From Sophora flavescens (lineage: Eukaryota > Streptophyta > Magnoliopsida > Fabales > Fabaceae): a DNA stretch of 64,000 nt. Positions within the stretch are counted from its first letter, which is position 1. Each line of letters begins with the position of its first letter. Position numbers and translations under genes: made by a program. The stretch spans positions 55,958,200 to 56,022,199 of the forward strand of contig CM061067.1 of NCBI GenBank assembly GCA_030762895.1, given 5' to 3'. The notes under the pieces are model-generated. The model saw nothing but the letters and a program-made list of their open reading frames with translations, did no database searches and was not told the DNA's origin. Of this stretch, positions 55,012 through 64,000 are shown piece by piece.

Positions 55012-56983
55012 CACACACACACGTGTGTGTGTGCGCATCATTTTGGTCCTTTAAGTTTGAAATGTTACCCAAAATAGTCATTTTCGTCAGACCGCCGCTA
55101 GCCTCTCTCCTATGTGGCAGTTGAGTAATGATGTGGACATCTGACATGGGAACATGGCACGTCTGCTACGTGGCAACAGGTGGTGGTGGCAACAACATAT
55201 GGTGGTGCCATGTGTCAACATGTGTTGGTGCCACGTGGGAGGACCAAATCGAAGGATAAGATAAGGGACCAAAACGAATATACAAAAATAAGATAAAAGA
55301 CTAAATCGAAATTTCAACCTTTCTTCCCTAATGGGTCTTTTTCTCCATTTGGTGTTCTTCCTTATGGGTGAAATAACCAAAGTTAACACAAAAAGGGGGG
55401 GTTGAATTGTGTTTACCAATTTTTTGGTTACTTAAAAAGATTTTCGTAGGCACAACAAGCAGAACTTAGATTAGAGAAAATCAGATGAGTGATATGTCTA
55501 ATATTCAGACAGAATACGCAAGCAAACAGAGAAGAGCAAAACAGAGTTTGATATTCACAATATTAACTCCCCAAGTTAACAGCTTGAACAGAATAATACT
55601 TAAGCAAAATAAAGAGATAAGGGAAGAGGAATATCGCTCAAGAGTTTTATACTGGTTCACCCTAAAATCCACAGGGCTACGTCCAGTTTCTTGGAAGCAC
55701 CAAGTTTCCACTATAACTGAGTAAAATACAGTACAAGTATTCTTTGCACACCTAACCTCTCTAGGCTCAACACTCAAACAAGTATTCTTTGCATGCCTAG
55801 CCTCTTCAGGCTCAACACACAAGGAATATAAAGGTTTTGTGTAATTAATACAACCTGCAAGTCTTTCAGATCATACTCAAGGAGTGGAATAAATATGAAA
55901 TGTGAAAGACTGCGAATTAATATCAAATGATTGAAGGTGTATTCAATGAAAGAATGAAGAAGTTAATGAGGAGAGTAAAAGCTTCTGCACATTGTTCTTA
56001 ATGGTATTCAACTTCTTGTTTTCATCTTCATTGTTTGATCTATTTAAAGGCTTCAATCAAGAAATCCGTTTAGACACAGCTTCAAAAAATGTGTTCTTTT
56101 GATTTGAGCTTCTAAGATACCATTAATGCCAAAGAGTCCTTCTGTATAAACATTAAATGCTTGGGAATGTTTTGCTTTGACAAGGTTGTCCAAGAGTACA
56201 TTTTAATCTGAATCAACTGTTATATCAGAGTAGGCAGCAGCAGGCTTCTTGTACTTGCAGCAAAGAGCTTTTCTCTTTTAGTGCAACAGTCAGTTCACTT
56301 TCCAGTAAGCACTTTTACTTTGTACTAAAACAACTAAAAGGTTACTGCTATGGTACGAAGATTGCGTGTTTATTCCTTAAAACCTTGAAACAAACGTTCT
56401 TTATTCCTTATCCTTTGAGGTACTGTCCAGAGGTCTTTGAGATCCTTAAGGAAGGCATTTAATATGAATAAATGACTTGGACTTCATTTCTGACAAACTA
56501 ACATTATACCAGAGTTGGAAAACCAGACGGGTGAGAAGTAATCAGAAATCAGACGAGTGCTCAAGCAGTCCAAAAACTAGACGGGTGATCATGCAATCCA
56601 AAACTAGACGGGTGATCATGTAGTCCAAAACTAGACGGGTGTTAGCTTATTCCAAAAGTCAGACTGGTGATCAACCGAGTCTGTTTCAGACAGATGCTTC
56701 TTGCCACATCATCAAGTAAACTCGGATCTTGATAGCATGCTGACTTGGTCTTTGACTAAAAAGCAGACGAGTGGTTTTCAGACAGGTCTTAAAAATCGAG
56801 CTCTACTGAAAATCAGACGAGTCAGAAAGTAGACGGATGACCTTAAATCTGATTTTCTGCACACTTATCGGATTTTTCAGTAATTTCATAAGGTTCAATA
56901 TTACCATACTTAATCTATTTGGAATCACCAAAACTTAGAGAATTTACACATTGAATGTGTTTCAGACTTATGAGGTCTCAACA
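54429..56983. repeat. Right copy of the 2.5-kb duplication (flank plus LTR)
   Basis: It matches 26531-29051 in the same orientation. Its left edge cuts the outer element's gag. Its right edge is the true end of the LTR at 56983, followed by the target duplication ATGGG. It contains the second copies of the MITE (54779-54948), the (AT)n tract and the GGTCC-type repeat (55037-55318). Confidence 0.9.
55369..56983 (-). repeat. Right-hand LTR of the outer SIRE-like element (1615 bp)
   Basis: It has the same length and ends as 27437-29051, with scattered substitutions. ATGGG flanks it on both sides (55364-55368 and 56984-56988). No primer binding site lies inside it at 55368, which is unexpected for a 5' LTR and fits a solo LTR. 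Confidence 0.88.
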
Positions 56984-57385
56984 ATGGGTTGTAAACAAGT
57001 ATGAATGATATTTCTCCAAACCAGTGACTAGTGCAGCGGATTGAACCCAAATATGGGGATCCATGCGACAGTTTCCAGGCGAAACTCGGTGGAGCGTGGT
57101 GACTTCGATGGACTTTATGCAGGTTGGTTGGCATGCTGCATGGAAGAGGACGGATGGGTTGTGGTGGTTGTTTTTGAACGAAATTCTATGAAAAATGGCT
57201 CCATGGTGGTTTTTTTAGTGAGTTTCAATTGCTGGTTAATGGAAAAAAAGATATTATGAGTAGACTTTTTTGTTGACACAACACGAAAACTCCCCTCAAA
57301 CAGCAACCACTTGACTGGGTTGAAGAACGGTCATCCATATCTATATATTTGCAACCTTTGGGGAAGAACGCTCATTGAGGAAAAA
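56984..57385. other. Gene-free flank right of the nested complex
   Basis: It starts with the ATGGG duplication. Short frames on both strands show no recognisable domain. This is the original right flank of the outer insertion. Confidence 0.5.
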
Positions 57386-57700
57386 AGGGCTAAAATTTCG
57401 ATTTGGCCCCCATCTTTTTTTGTTTTATATTCGTTTTAGTGCTTTATTTTATTTGTAAGATTCGATTTGGTCATGTCACGTGGCTCCATCACATGTTGCC
57501 ACGTGGCTCTATCACACGCTGCCATGTGGTAAACATGCCATGTCAACTACACACATCATTACTTAACTGCCACATAAGAGAGAGGTTAATGACGGTCTGA
57601 CGAAGATGACTAATTTGAATAACGTTTCAAACTTAAGGGTCTAAAATGAATATTTATAAACATGACGGACCAAAACAGATCTAAAAGAATAAGGTAATGA
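57386..57700. repeat. Dispersed repeat, inverted and diverged copy 3
   Basis: It reads TTTCGATTTGGCCCCC.. through GTCACGTGGC and GCCATGTGG words to ..AACTTAAGGGTCTAAAATG, which is the reverse order of 27100-27390. It probably belongs to a mobile, non-autonomous family. Confidence 0.6.
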
Positions 57701-59574
57701 ACCAAAAATCTAATTTAGCATTTTATATATTCTCACCTTATCAATTTGTATCCAAGGTGAGAGTTTTTCACTCATGGATGAAAATGCTTAAATTTTCAAC
57801 CGTGTCCTCTCTCCATACAAAAGCCACTTTCCCGAGTATAGCCAATGATTTTTCCGGAGCATATTAGTCTGCTTTGGGTTTTGGGATACTCGTTTTGATG
57901 TTCATGAATCATATATTGTTTCTCTAACATTTTTGTTTGGTTTATGAAAGAAAATGAGAGGAAAGAAAGTTAAAGGAAAATTTATTGACTTAAGAATATA
58001 ACCTAATGCATATTTTTTTATCTCCATGTCTTAAAGTTGCACATTTTCCTGTAATTGTGCATATTGTTTTGCATCATGTTCATTGTGCTGCATTGGGATG
58101 TATATTGTTTAGACGTGACCGGATGTAATATTAGTTAATAAACCAAACATAGCGTACATCTCAACCCAAAATTTTAAGATATTTTATAAATTCTACCACT
58201 TTATATAATTCTCACAGTATATCTATTCGTATCTCTACAATGAGACAATCACCCATATCATATTACACTCAAAATTGAAATCCTAACACTCATTAATACA
58301 AGTCATTTGAATAAGAAGCCTTTTTAATGTCTAAGAAATTAAAATTAAATGAATTCTTCTTTACTGCATAAGGAACTCCTTTATTTTCAACACTAATTGT
58401 TATACTAGCTAGATAAACCTCTCTAGCTAGATAGTGTTATACTAATTTTTGTACTAGCTAGGTAAACCTTCTAGTTGTGCATGTTTGCTCTGTTAATTAA
58501 ATTGAAATTGATAAAATCCTTAAATTTACGATGAATAAAAAAAACTGAAATCAAACTTTATTTTTCACCAAAACGGTGAGGGTCTAACAGAGCTAAAAGT
58601 TATTTTTTTGTGATTGGAACACTTCTAACAATGCCATTTTACACATTGCATCAAAAGGCCTTGCTTACAGCGAGAATGAAAATTCTAAATTTACTTTTGA
58701 TTTTGATAGTTAATCCTTGATTATTATTATTATACTTTTTTTAACTTATTTTTATAGTTCCATTAACCTAAGAATTTTCATCACATATTAATATTGGTCG
58801 AGCTAATATAATATTGAACCTTGTAAAGTTTGCGTTGGCCCAATATAGGCTAGTGTATTTTGGGCTTGGTTCACCCGCAAGCCTAATATAGTTAATGATG
58901 GTGGAGAAATTTTGATAAGAAATTATTACATAAGGACATCAACTTTAATACGATAATTATTTAAGGAATTAAAATAAAAACTATTTGAATAATATTTATT
59001 AATATTAGAAAAAAATTAAGATACATGTATCATGTGTTTTTTTTATATTATAATTGATTTTTATTTTTAAATTGGATATTTTTGTCTCAAAAATTTTATG
59101 AACAATATATTTTAATAAAATTGAGGTCCTTAACTAGTAATAATAAAAGTAAGTTTTATATTTACAAAAAAACATTAGTTTTAGAATTATTTCATCATAA
59201 AAATTTTAGGTCCTCAAACAATTCTTCACCCATTTTAATAGTATACATAATTATAAAATATTTATTACCGAGATTAGTAGGTTTCTCTGTTTTTATGTTT
59301 ACTTAGATATCAGTTTACCAATTTTTTTTTCTTCAATATCACTTTAAAACAAATATATCTATTTTAAGTAAGATTAATTAAAAACTTTTGCTAAAGCTGT
59401 ATCAAATAAATTATTTAAAATGTATATCTTTAAGCCCAAAATATAAGATTAAATAAGGAAAACATGGCCATCGAGTTGGCCCAAATAACTCATTGTTCTA
59501 GCCCAAATTATTATTGGCCAACTCCGGCCCTATGAAGCATATTAGGTGCATTATTGAGAATGCTTAATTATTTT
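57701..59574. other. Gene-free, AT-rich stretch
   Basis: No coding or structural element is supported. A short repeat of ACTAGCTAG(A/G)TAAACCT occurs twice near 58404 and 58455. Confidence 0.5.
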
Positions 59575-60115
59575 GAGAGTAAAGACCAATTTAAATCTCT
59601 GACATTTTTTAAGGCACCGCTCTTCGTCCCTGAGAAAAAAAAACTCACTAAATAGTCTGTGAGAATGACAAAAAAGGGACACTTTAGTCCCTTTGTCTGT
59701 TTCCATCCCGAACACGCTGTTAGAGTGCAGATGTGCATCGCTAGTGTGCTTAGGTGTTCGCTAAACTCGTCCAAGTGACCCGAGTTGGTGAATCTAGTGT
59801 GGTACATCTGGTGCATGTAGAGACTAATTTGTCCCGCAATATAAATTGGTAGGGACTAAATTGGGTTACTTAAACAATAGTCAAGGGCTTTATTGCATCA
59901 ATGCATACTTGTTCTCATGGTCTATTCTGCATCGACACCTAAACACATAACTATACATATCAGTACTCTAACGGCGTGTTCATGACGGAAATAGAAAGAA
60001 AGTCTAAAGCATCACTCTTTTGTCATTCTTGGGGACTATTTGGTGAGTTTATTTTCCTCAGGGACGAAAAGTGATACGTCAAAAATTATCAAGGACTTAA
60101 ATGAGCCTTTACTCT
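59575..60115. mobile_element. Mutator-like inverted-repeat element, ~540 bp
   Basis: Long terminal inverted repeats of roughly 150 bp begin AGAGTAAAG(A/G)C on each side. They share TTCGTCCCTGAG, AAACTCAC(T/C)AAATAGTC, AGAATGACAAAA and GAACACGC(T/C)GTTAGAGT in matching order. There is no coding interior. The flanks are AT-rich and a clean 9-bp duplication could not be confirmed. Confidence 0.7.
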
Positions 60116-60194
60116 AATTTTGAATGATGGTTTCCTATAAAGATGTTTTTCCTCGAAGGCAACATATTTGGGCGGAAAGACAAAAGTCTGTTAA

Positions 60195-60957
60195 TACCTT
60201 CCTTTTGACATCTAATTTTTTGCTCCACACACCTAGTATATTTTTTTTTATTTTCCAAAAATACCCTTCATCCCACGATGGAATCACACCTAATTTGTTT
60301 ACATTTGTACTGTCGGAATTTATTTTTCGAAACACTTCTAGAAATTAATTTTCGGACATGTAAAATGACCTTTCGGAAATTAAAATCCAGGTGTATAAAA
60401 TGGCAAACCGTATGTTTTTAAAGTCACCGGAAAATTTTACACATCCGGAATTTATTTTCGGATGTGTAGAATGAGATATGGGTTTGGGTTTGAGGGTGGA
60501 GAATGGAGTGGATGCTGAGGGAACGAGTGTCGAGGAAGAAATGGCCAAGTGAGGGTTTTGGAGAGAAAAGAGAGTGGAGCCATGGACGATGGAGGAGGAG
60601 AAATCAAAGTACAGATTGAGGGAGACGTGAGTGGTGGGTGGGTGGGTGAAGTGTCATTTTACACATCCAAATAAATTCTGGATGTGCAAAATTTTACACG
60701 TCCGTAAATTAATTTCCGGATGTGTAAAATTTTACACGTCCATAATTTATTTTCCGATAACTCTAAAAACATATAGTTTCCAATCTACATGTCCGAAAAT
60801 TAATTTCCGGAAGTGTTTCAGAATATAAATTCCGGACAATACAAACGTAAACAAATCAGGTGTGATTCCTTCATGGGTTGAAGGGCATTTTTGAAAAATA
60901 AAAAATTCATAGTATGTGTGTGAAGCAAAAAATCAGGTGTCAAAAGTAAGGCTATGG
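60195..60957. mobile_element. Fold-back element with ~180-bp arms
   Basis: The left arm from CTTTTGACATCTAATTTTTTG and the reverse complement of the right arm (CTTTTGACACCTGATTTTTTG) match through CACACAC, AAAAAT(A/G)CCCTTCA, GGAATCACACCT(A/G)ATTTG and GGAATTTAT. The centre has many TTTTACAC(A/G)TCCGGAA-like words in both orientations. No ORF of note is present. Confidence 0.72.
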
Positions 60958-61748
60958 TAAAAAGCAATTTTTTTCTTCTAAAAACGATAATTTCACTCTT
61001 TTTATCTGTGATTCTTAATTATTTCACGACTTGTGCGTCAACTTTCTTTTCCATCCTCTAATAATTAATATTTAAATAATTTAATACTTATTACCTTTGT
61101 CAAAATTAAAAACTTCCCCTAATTTATTTTGAGTTTTCATTTTGTTCCTAAAACTGTTTTTTTTCTTTTTAATTCTTTCTAAAAGTTATCAAATTCATCA
61201 AATCTCTCTATTTCTCTCTCTCTATATATATAAATTTAAGAGCATCTCGCTTAACTCCTCCTTTTATGGGTTTTGCTGTGTCACCTTATCACTTTTTACT
61301 TTATACTATTTTAAGCAGCTTTATATTTTAATGATGCATCTCTTAAAAATTTATCAAATGGGTCTCGAAAACCAGACCCAGACAAATTTATTTGGTTCGG
61401 GTTTTATTGTTATTCGGACCAACCCGACCCGACCTAACAAACCCGAACTTGTTTAATTCGGACAACATGTTTATAGATTTCAAACTCGAGACCCAACCCA
61501 CCCAAATAGTTTTTTATTCAAAAAAATATAGTTGCCTTACTGCCTTCGTGCTTATGAGTAATAGGAACGATTTGAGGTGGGGCTAACCCAAACTTAGTCT
61601 CACGTTGCTTCTAACGATGATTCTACTGTCAACCCAAAGCTATTTGTCAACTGCTAGAGGAAGGGGAAACATGTATGTTGAACTAGAGACCTTTCTTGTT
61701 GATTTCATTGTTGCTTGTCTTGATTAAAAAAAACAAAATAAGGAAGAA
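60958..61748. other. Gene-free stretch
   Basis: AT-rich DNA. A short segment at 61370-61500 with AACCCGACCCGACC words resembles a dispersed plant repeat. Nothing coding is supported. Confidence 0.45.
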
Positions 61749-61750
61749 AA

Positions 61751-62140
61751 CATGTTTGTACTTCGTTAACAAATTTTAGGGAATGGAGTTGATAGTCCCG
61801 AAAAATTTGGAAACAAACGACAAATATGAGTTTCAACCGTTTTCACTTTGGTCTTGAAACACATTTTTTATTATTTCTTATTTCAAAACATGTTTGTACA
61901 TCATTAACAAATTTTAGGGAATTGAGTTGATATTCCCAAAAAAAATTGGAAACAAATGACAAATATGAGTTTTAATTGTTTTCACTTTGGTCTTGAAACA
62001 TGTTTTTTTATTTCATTTCCTCAAATTTTAGAAAATGGAGTTGACATTTCTAATGATTTTGGAAACAAACAACAAAAGAGTTTTAACTATTATCACTTTT
62101 GTCTTTAAACACATTTCTTTCTTCTTTCATATTTCATTTT
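61751..62140. repeat. Three tandem units of ~138 bp (third shortened)
   Basis: Units start at 61751 and 61889 (period 138), and a third, lacking the first ~20 bp, lies from about 62022. Shared landmarks are AAATTTTAGGGAAT(G/T)GAG, TTGGAAACAAA and TTTCACTTTGGTCTTGAAAC. Confidence 0.85.
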
Positions 62141-62208
62141 TACGTATAATCGTTGACACTTTAGTTTCGTTTTATTGATGACTTCACCAAACCTGTCGTC
62201 ATTTTTTT

Positions 62209-62379
62209 TTTGGTAAAGTCTAGATCCACAAGTCGGGTATGATGAGTGCCCTAAATAGGTCTCGAGGGATAGGTGGATGATAGGGGAATGGAAATAGAAT
62301 AGAAACATTGGTGGGGATGAACCCTGGTACTCTAACTACATGTTTTTAGCTCTTATCAACTAAGCTATCAATTGGTAGG
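62209..62379 (-). mobile_element. tRNA-derived SINE on the minus strand
   Basis: On the minus strand an A-box-like TAGCTTAGTTGATAAGAGC (about 62368-62350) is followed by a B-box-like CAGGGTTCATCCCC (about 62329-62316), at normal tRNA spacing. The element ends in an A-run (the T-run at 62200-62212, plus strand). A target duplication was not established. Confidence 0.6.
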
Positions 62380-62671
62380 TAACTATTTATCAAAATATAT
62401 ATTAGTAAAGGTGATTCTATGAATTTTTCCTATTTAAAACATTGTGATGAATTAATAATGTTAAGCAATCTTATTGTCATTGAGTGCATGTTTGGATTTT
62501 GGTGCAAAATTAATCCTTCTTTTGGGATATAAAGAAGCAAATAACCTTACAAAAAAACTTAAAAGAAAATCAGCAACAGGATGCACAAACCAAACCCAGC
62601 ACAACATAGACAATTTCTTTGGTCTTTAGCGGGGCGGTATTAAAGTATCAGAAATATTTTTCTAACAACCA

Positions 62672-63450
62672 CATTTGACAACTATACGGGACAACCTGTA
62701 TAGTTGAATAGTGTTTTTTTTAATTCTTTTTTAAATATTTAGTTTTTTTACTAACATTTTTTGTTAAGTAAGTGAAAATATTTGGTTAATCACGTGTAAA
62801 TATTTGGTTAATTCAGTTCATTATATGGTTAATGAGTCATCTGAAACTTACAATCGTTTTTCACAACCATGTAAATATTTGGTTGATCACATGCAAATAT
62901 TTGGTTAATTCAGTTCATTATATTGTTATTGGGTCATCTGAAACTTACAATCAATTTTCACAAGCATGCAAATATTTGGTTAATCACGTGCAAATATTTG
63001 GTTAATTCAGTTCATTATATGATTAATGGGTCATCCTGAAACTTACAATAATTTTCCACACAAATTAACCATATAATGAACTGAATTAACCAGATATTTG
63101 CACATGATTAACCAAATAGTTACATGGTTGTGGAAAATGATTGTAAGCTTCAAGATGACCTATTAACCAGATAATGAACCGAATTAACCAGATATTTGCG
63201 CGGGATTAACCAGATATTTACATGGTTGTGGAAAATGATTGTATGCTTCAGGATGACCCATTACCCATATAATAAACTGAATTAACCAGATATTTATACT
63301 GAATTAACTAAATATTTGCACGTAATTAAAAAAATGTTAGTATTAAAAAATCTAAATTTTATTATTTTTTTTTAAAAAACACTACAATAATACTACATTA
63401 ACACTACAATATTATTGTCGCGTATGTTGTCCATACTCAGTTGTCACATT
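62672..63450. mobile_element. Fold-back element with internal tandem repeats
   Basis: The ends carry GACAACTATACGGGACAAC (62677) and, inverted, GTTGTCCATACTCAGTTGTC (63426-63445). Each arm consists of ~115-bp tandem units with AAATATTTGGTTAATTCAG, TTCATTATAT and CATC(C)TGAAACTTACAAT. There are three units in the left arm and about two and a half, inverted, in the right; the centre is near 63062. No protein is encoded. Confidence 0.8.
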
Positions 63451-63800
63451 AACACAACTCTTAAAGTATCTCATGTCCCAAACAAAAGATGCTTTTTTTT
63501 TTTATTTATATATATATATATAATAATAATCTGTGATCGTTTGATAACATAACAAATACTATATCAAAAATCGATTTCATTAGAAATGCTAATTTTATAT
63601 CATTTTTAATATACCAATTTTTTTTTTATTTAATAAAGATACCACATATTTTTGACCCACTAATTGGCATTTATGTCGTGAAATATTTTTTGCGCAAAAT
63701 AATGCGTGTGATGGATTTAGGACATGTGTCCTACGAGGACCTAAAAGAGAGAAAACGTTTGATGATCCGCGCAGGGTAAAAGGGTCTAAACGGCGTATGA
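63451..63800. other. Gene-free stretch before the CT-rich end
   Basis: AT-rich up to about 63650, then more balanced sequence. No domain is recognised in the short frames. Confidence 0.4.
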
Positions 63801-64000
63801 TAAAAGCCTCCTCCGGTCGGAACCGAACCACAATCTCTCTCTCTTATATTCTCAAACCGTTTTGTTATTCATTTGTTGACAACTTCACCAACCATCTCTC
63901 TCTCTCTCTCTCTCTCTGCGCGCGACGCAGACCTGGCTTTCTCTCTCCTCGACCCAGAGGGAAAAGAATAATCTTTTTGTTTATTTTTTCTTTCTTAGCA
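63801..64000 (+). promoter_or_regulatory. Possible promoter-proximal region or 5' leader of a gene beyond the window
   Basis: The base composition changes. (CT)n tracts at 63834-63844 and 63894-63917 are followed by GCGCGCGACGCAG and CTTTCTCTCTCCTCG. CT microsatellites with a GC-richer context are typical of plant transcription start regions. No start codon with a supported frame occurs before the window ends. Confidence 0.35.

Larger units (their letters stand above)
27437..56983 (-). mobile_element. Outer SIRE-like (Maximus) Ty1/copia element, minus strand, interrupted
   Basis: Read on the minus strand: LTR 56983-55369, duplicated flank 55368-54429, internal gag (from 54428), pol (to 50863), a downstream ORF (50462-50284, resuming 31687-29457), polypurine tract (about 29066-29052) and LTR 29051-27437. 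The target duplication ATGGG is present at 27432-27436, 55364-55368 and 56984-56988. The 5' end of gag and the primer binding site are missing, replaced by a copy of the 3' flank. A plus-strand relative is inserted at 31688-50283. Lineage rests on gag/pol motifs and the extra ORF. Confidence 0.82.

Noticed and set aside
55369..56983. Ordinary 5' LTR of the outer element
   Set aside because: No primer binding site or gag start follows it; a copy of the left genomic flank does, and ATGGG flanks it on both sides.

Overview
The window is plant nuclear DNA. Introns with GT/AG borders, a MADS-box gene, SINEs, MITEs and several lineages of plant LTR retrotransposon all point that way. The PISTILLATA-like gene has lost its C-terminal PI motif, as described for pea, so a papilionoid legume is the best guess; the species cannot be fixed from this sequence. 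Only one ordinary host gene is visible. Nearly everything else is transposable elements, many nested in one another.

Layout. 1-2358: the right-hand end of a CACTA (En/Spm-type) transposon, with the last exons of its transposase-family gene, a subterminal repeat zone and a terminus ending GTAGTG. It sits inside a decayed Ty3/gypsy element of the Tat type (2359-6952), which has a dual RNase H pol, a ~115-bp tandem repeat and a possible antisense coiled-coil ORF. 6955-8429: a reversed gypsy gag fragment with one LTR. 8430-11800: gene-free DNA with MITE-like inverted repeats and LINE scraps. 11802-16943: a structurally complete Ty1/copia element (Tork/Tnt1-like; LTRs 545 and 521 bp, target duplication GTATT) whose polyprotein carries three stops, a frameshift and a changed integrase catalytic residue. 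16949-21600: gene-free DNA with several inverted-repeat elements. 21620-24560: the PISTILLATA/GLOBOSA-type gene, seven coding exons, 183 codons, with a SINE nested inside an Au-type SINE in intron 6. 25870-26380: a LINE remnant on the minus strand.

26531-56988 is one nested complex. The outer layer is a minus-strand SIRE-like copia element (LTRs at 27437-29051 and 55369-56983, target duplication ATGGG) with an envelope-position ORF. About 0.9 kb of its left flank is repeated in front of its right LTR, which suggests tandem duplication followed by LTR-LTR recombination. The second layer is a plus-strand SIRE-like element (31688-50283, target duplication ACATC) that split the outer element's downstream ORF. 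The second layer holds a chromovirus solo LTR (33480-35482), a truncated chromovirus piece (37119-40032), and a very young non-autonomous gag-only LTR element (45011-49963, target duplication GTGTG).

56989-64000: gene-free DNA with a Mutator-like inverted-repeat element, two fold-back elements, a 138-bp tandem repeat and a SINE. The last ~200 bases are CT-rich and may be the leader of a gene beyond the window. There is no operon-like cooperation here: the PI-type gene is a floral organ identity regulator in a transposon-rich neighbourhood. All alignments were made by eye; no database search was possible.
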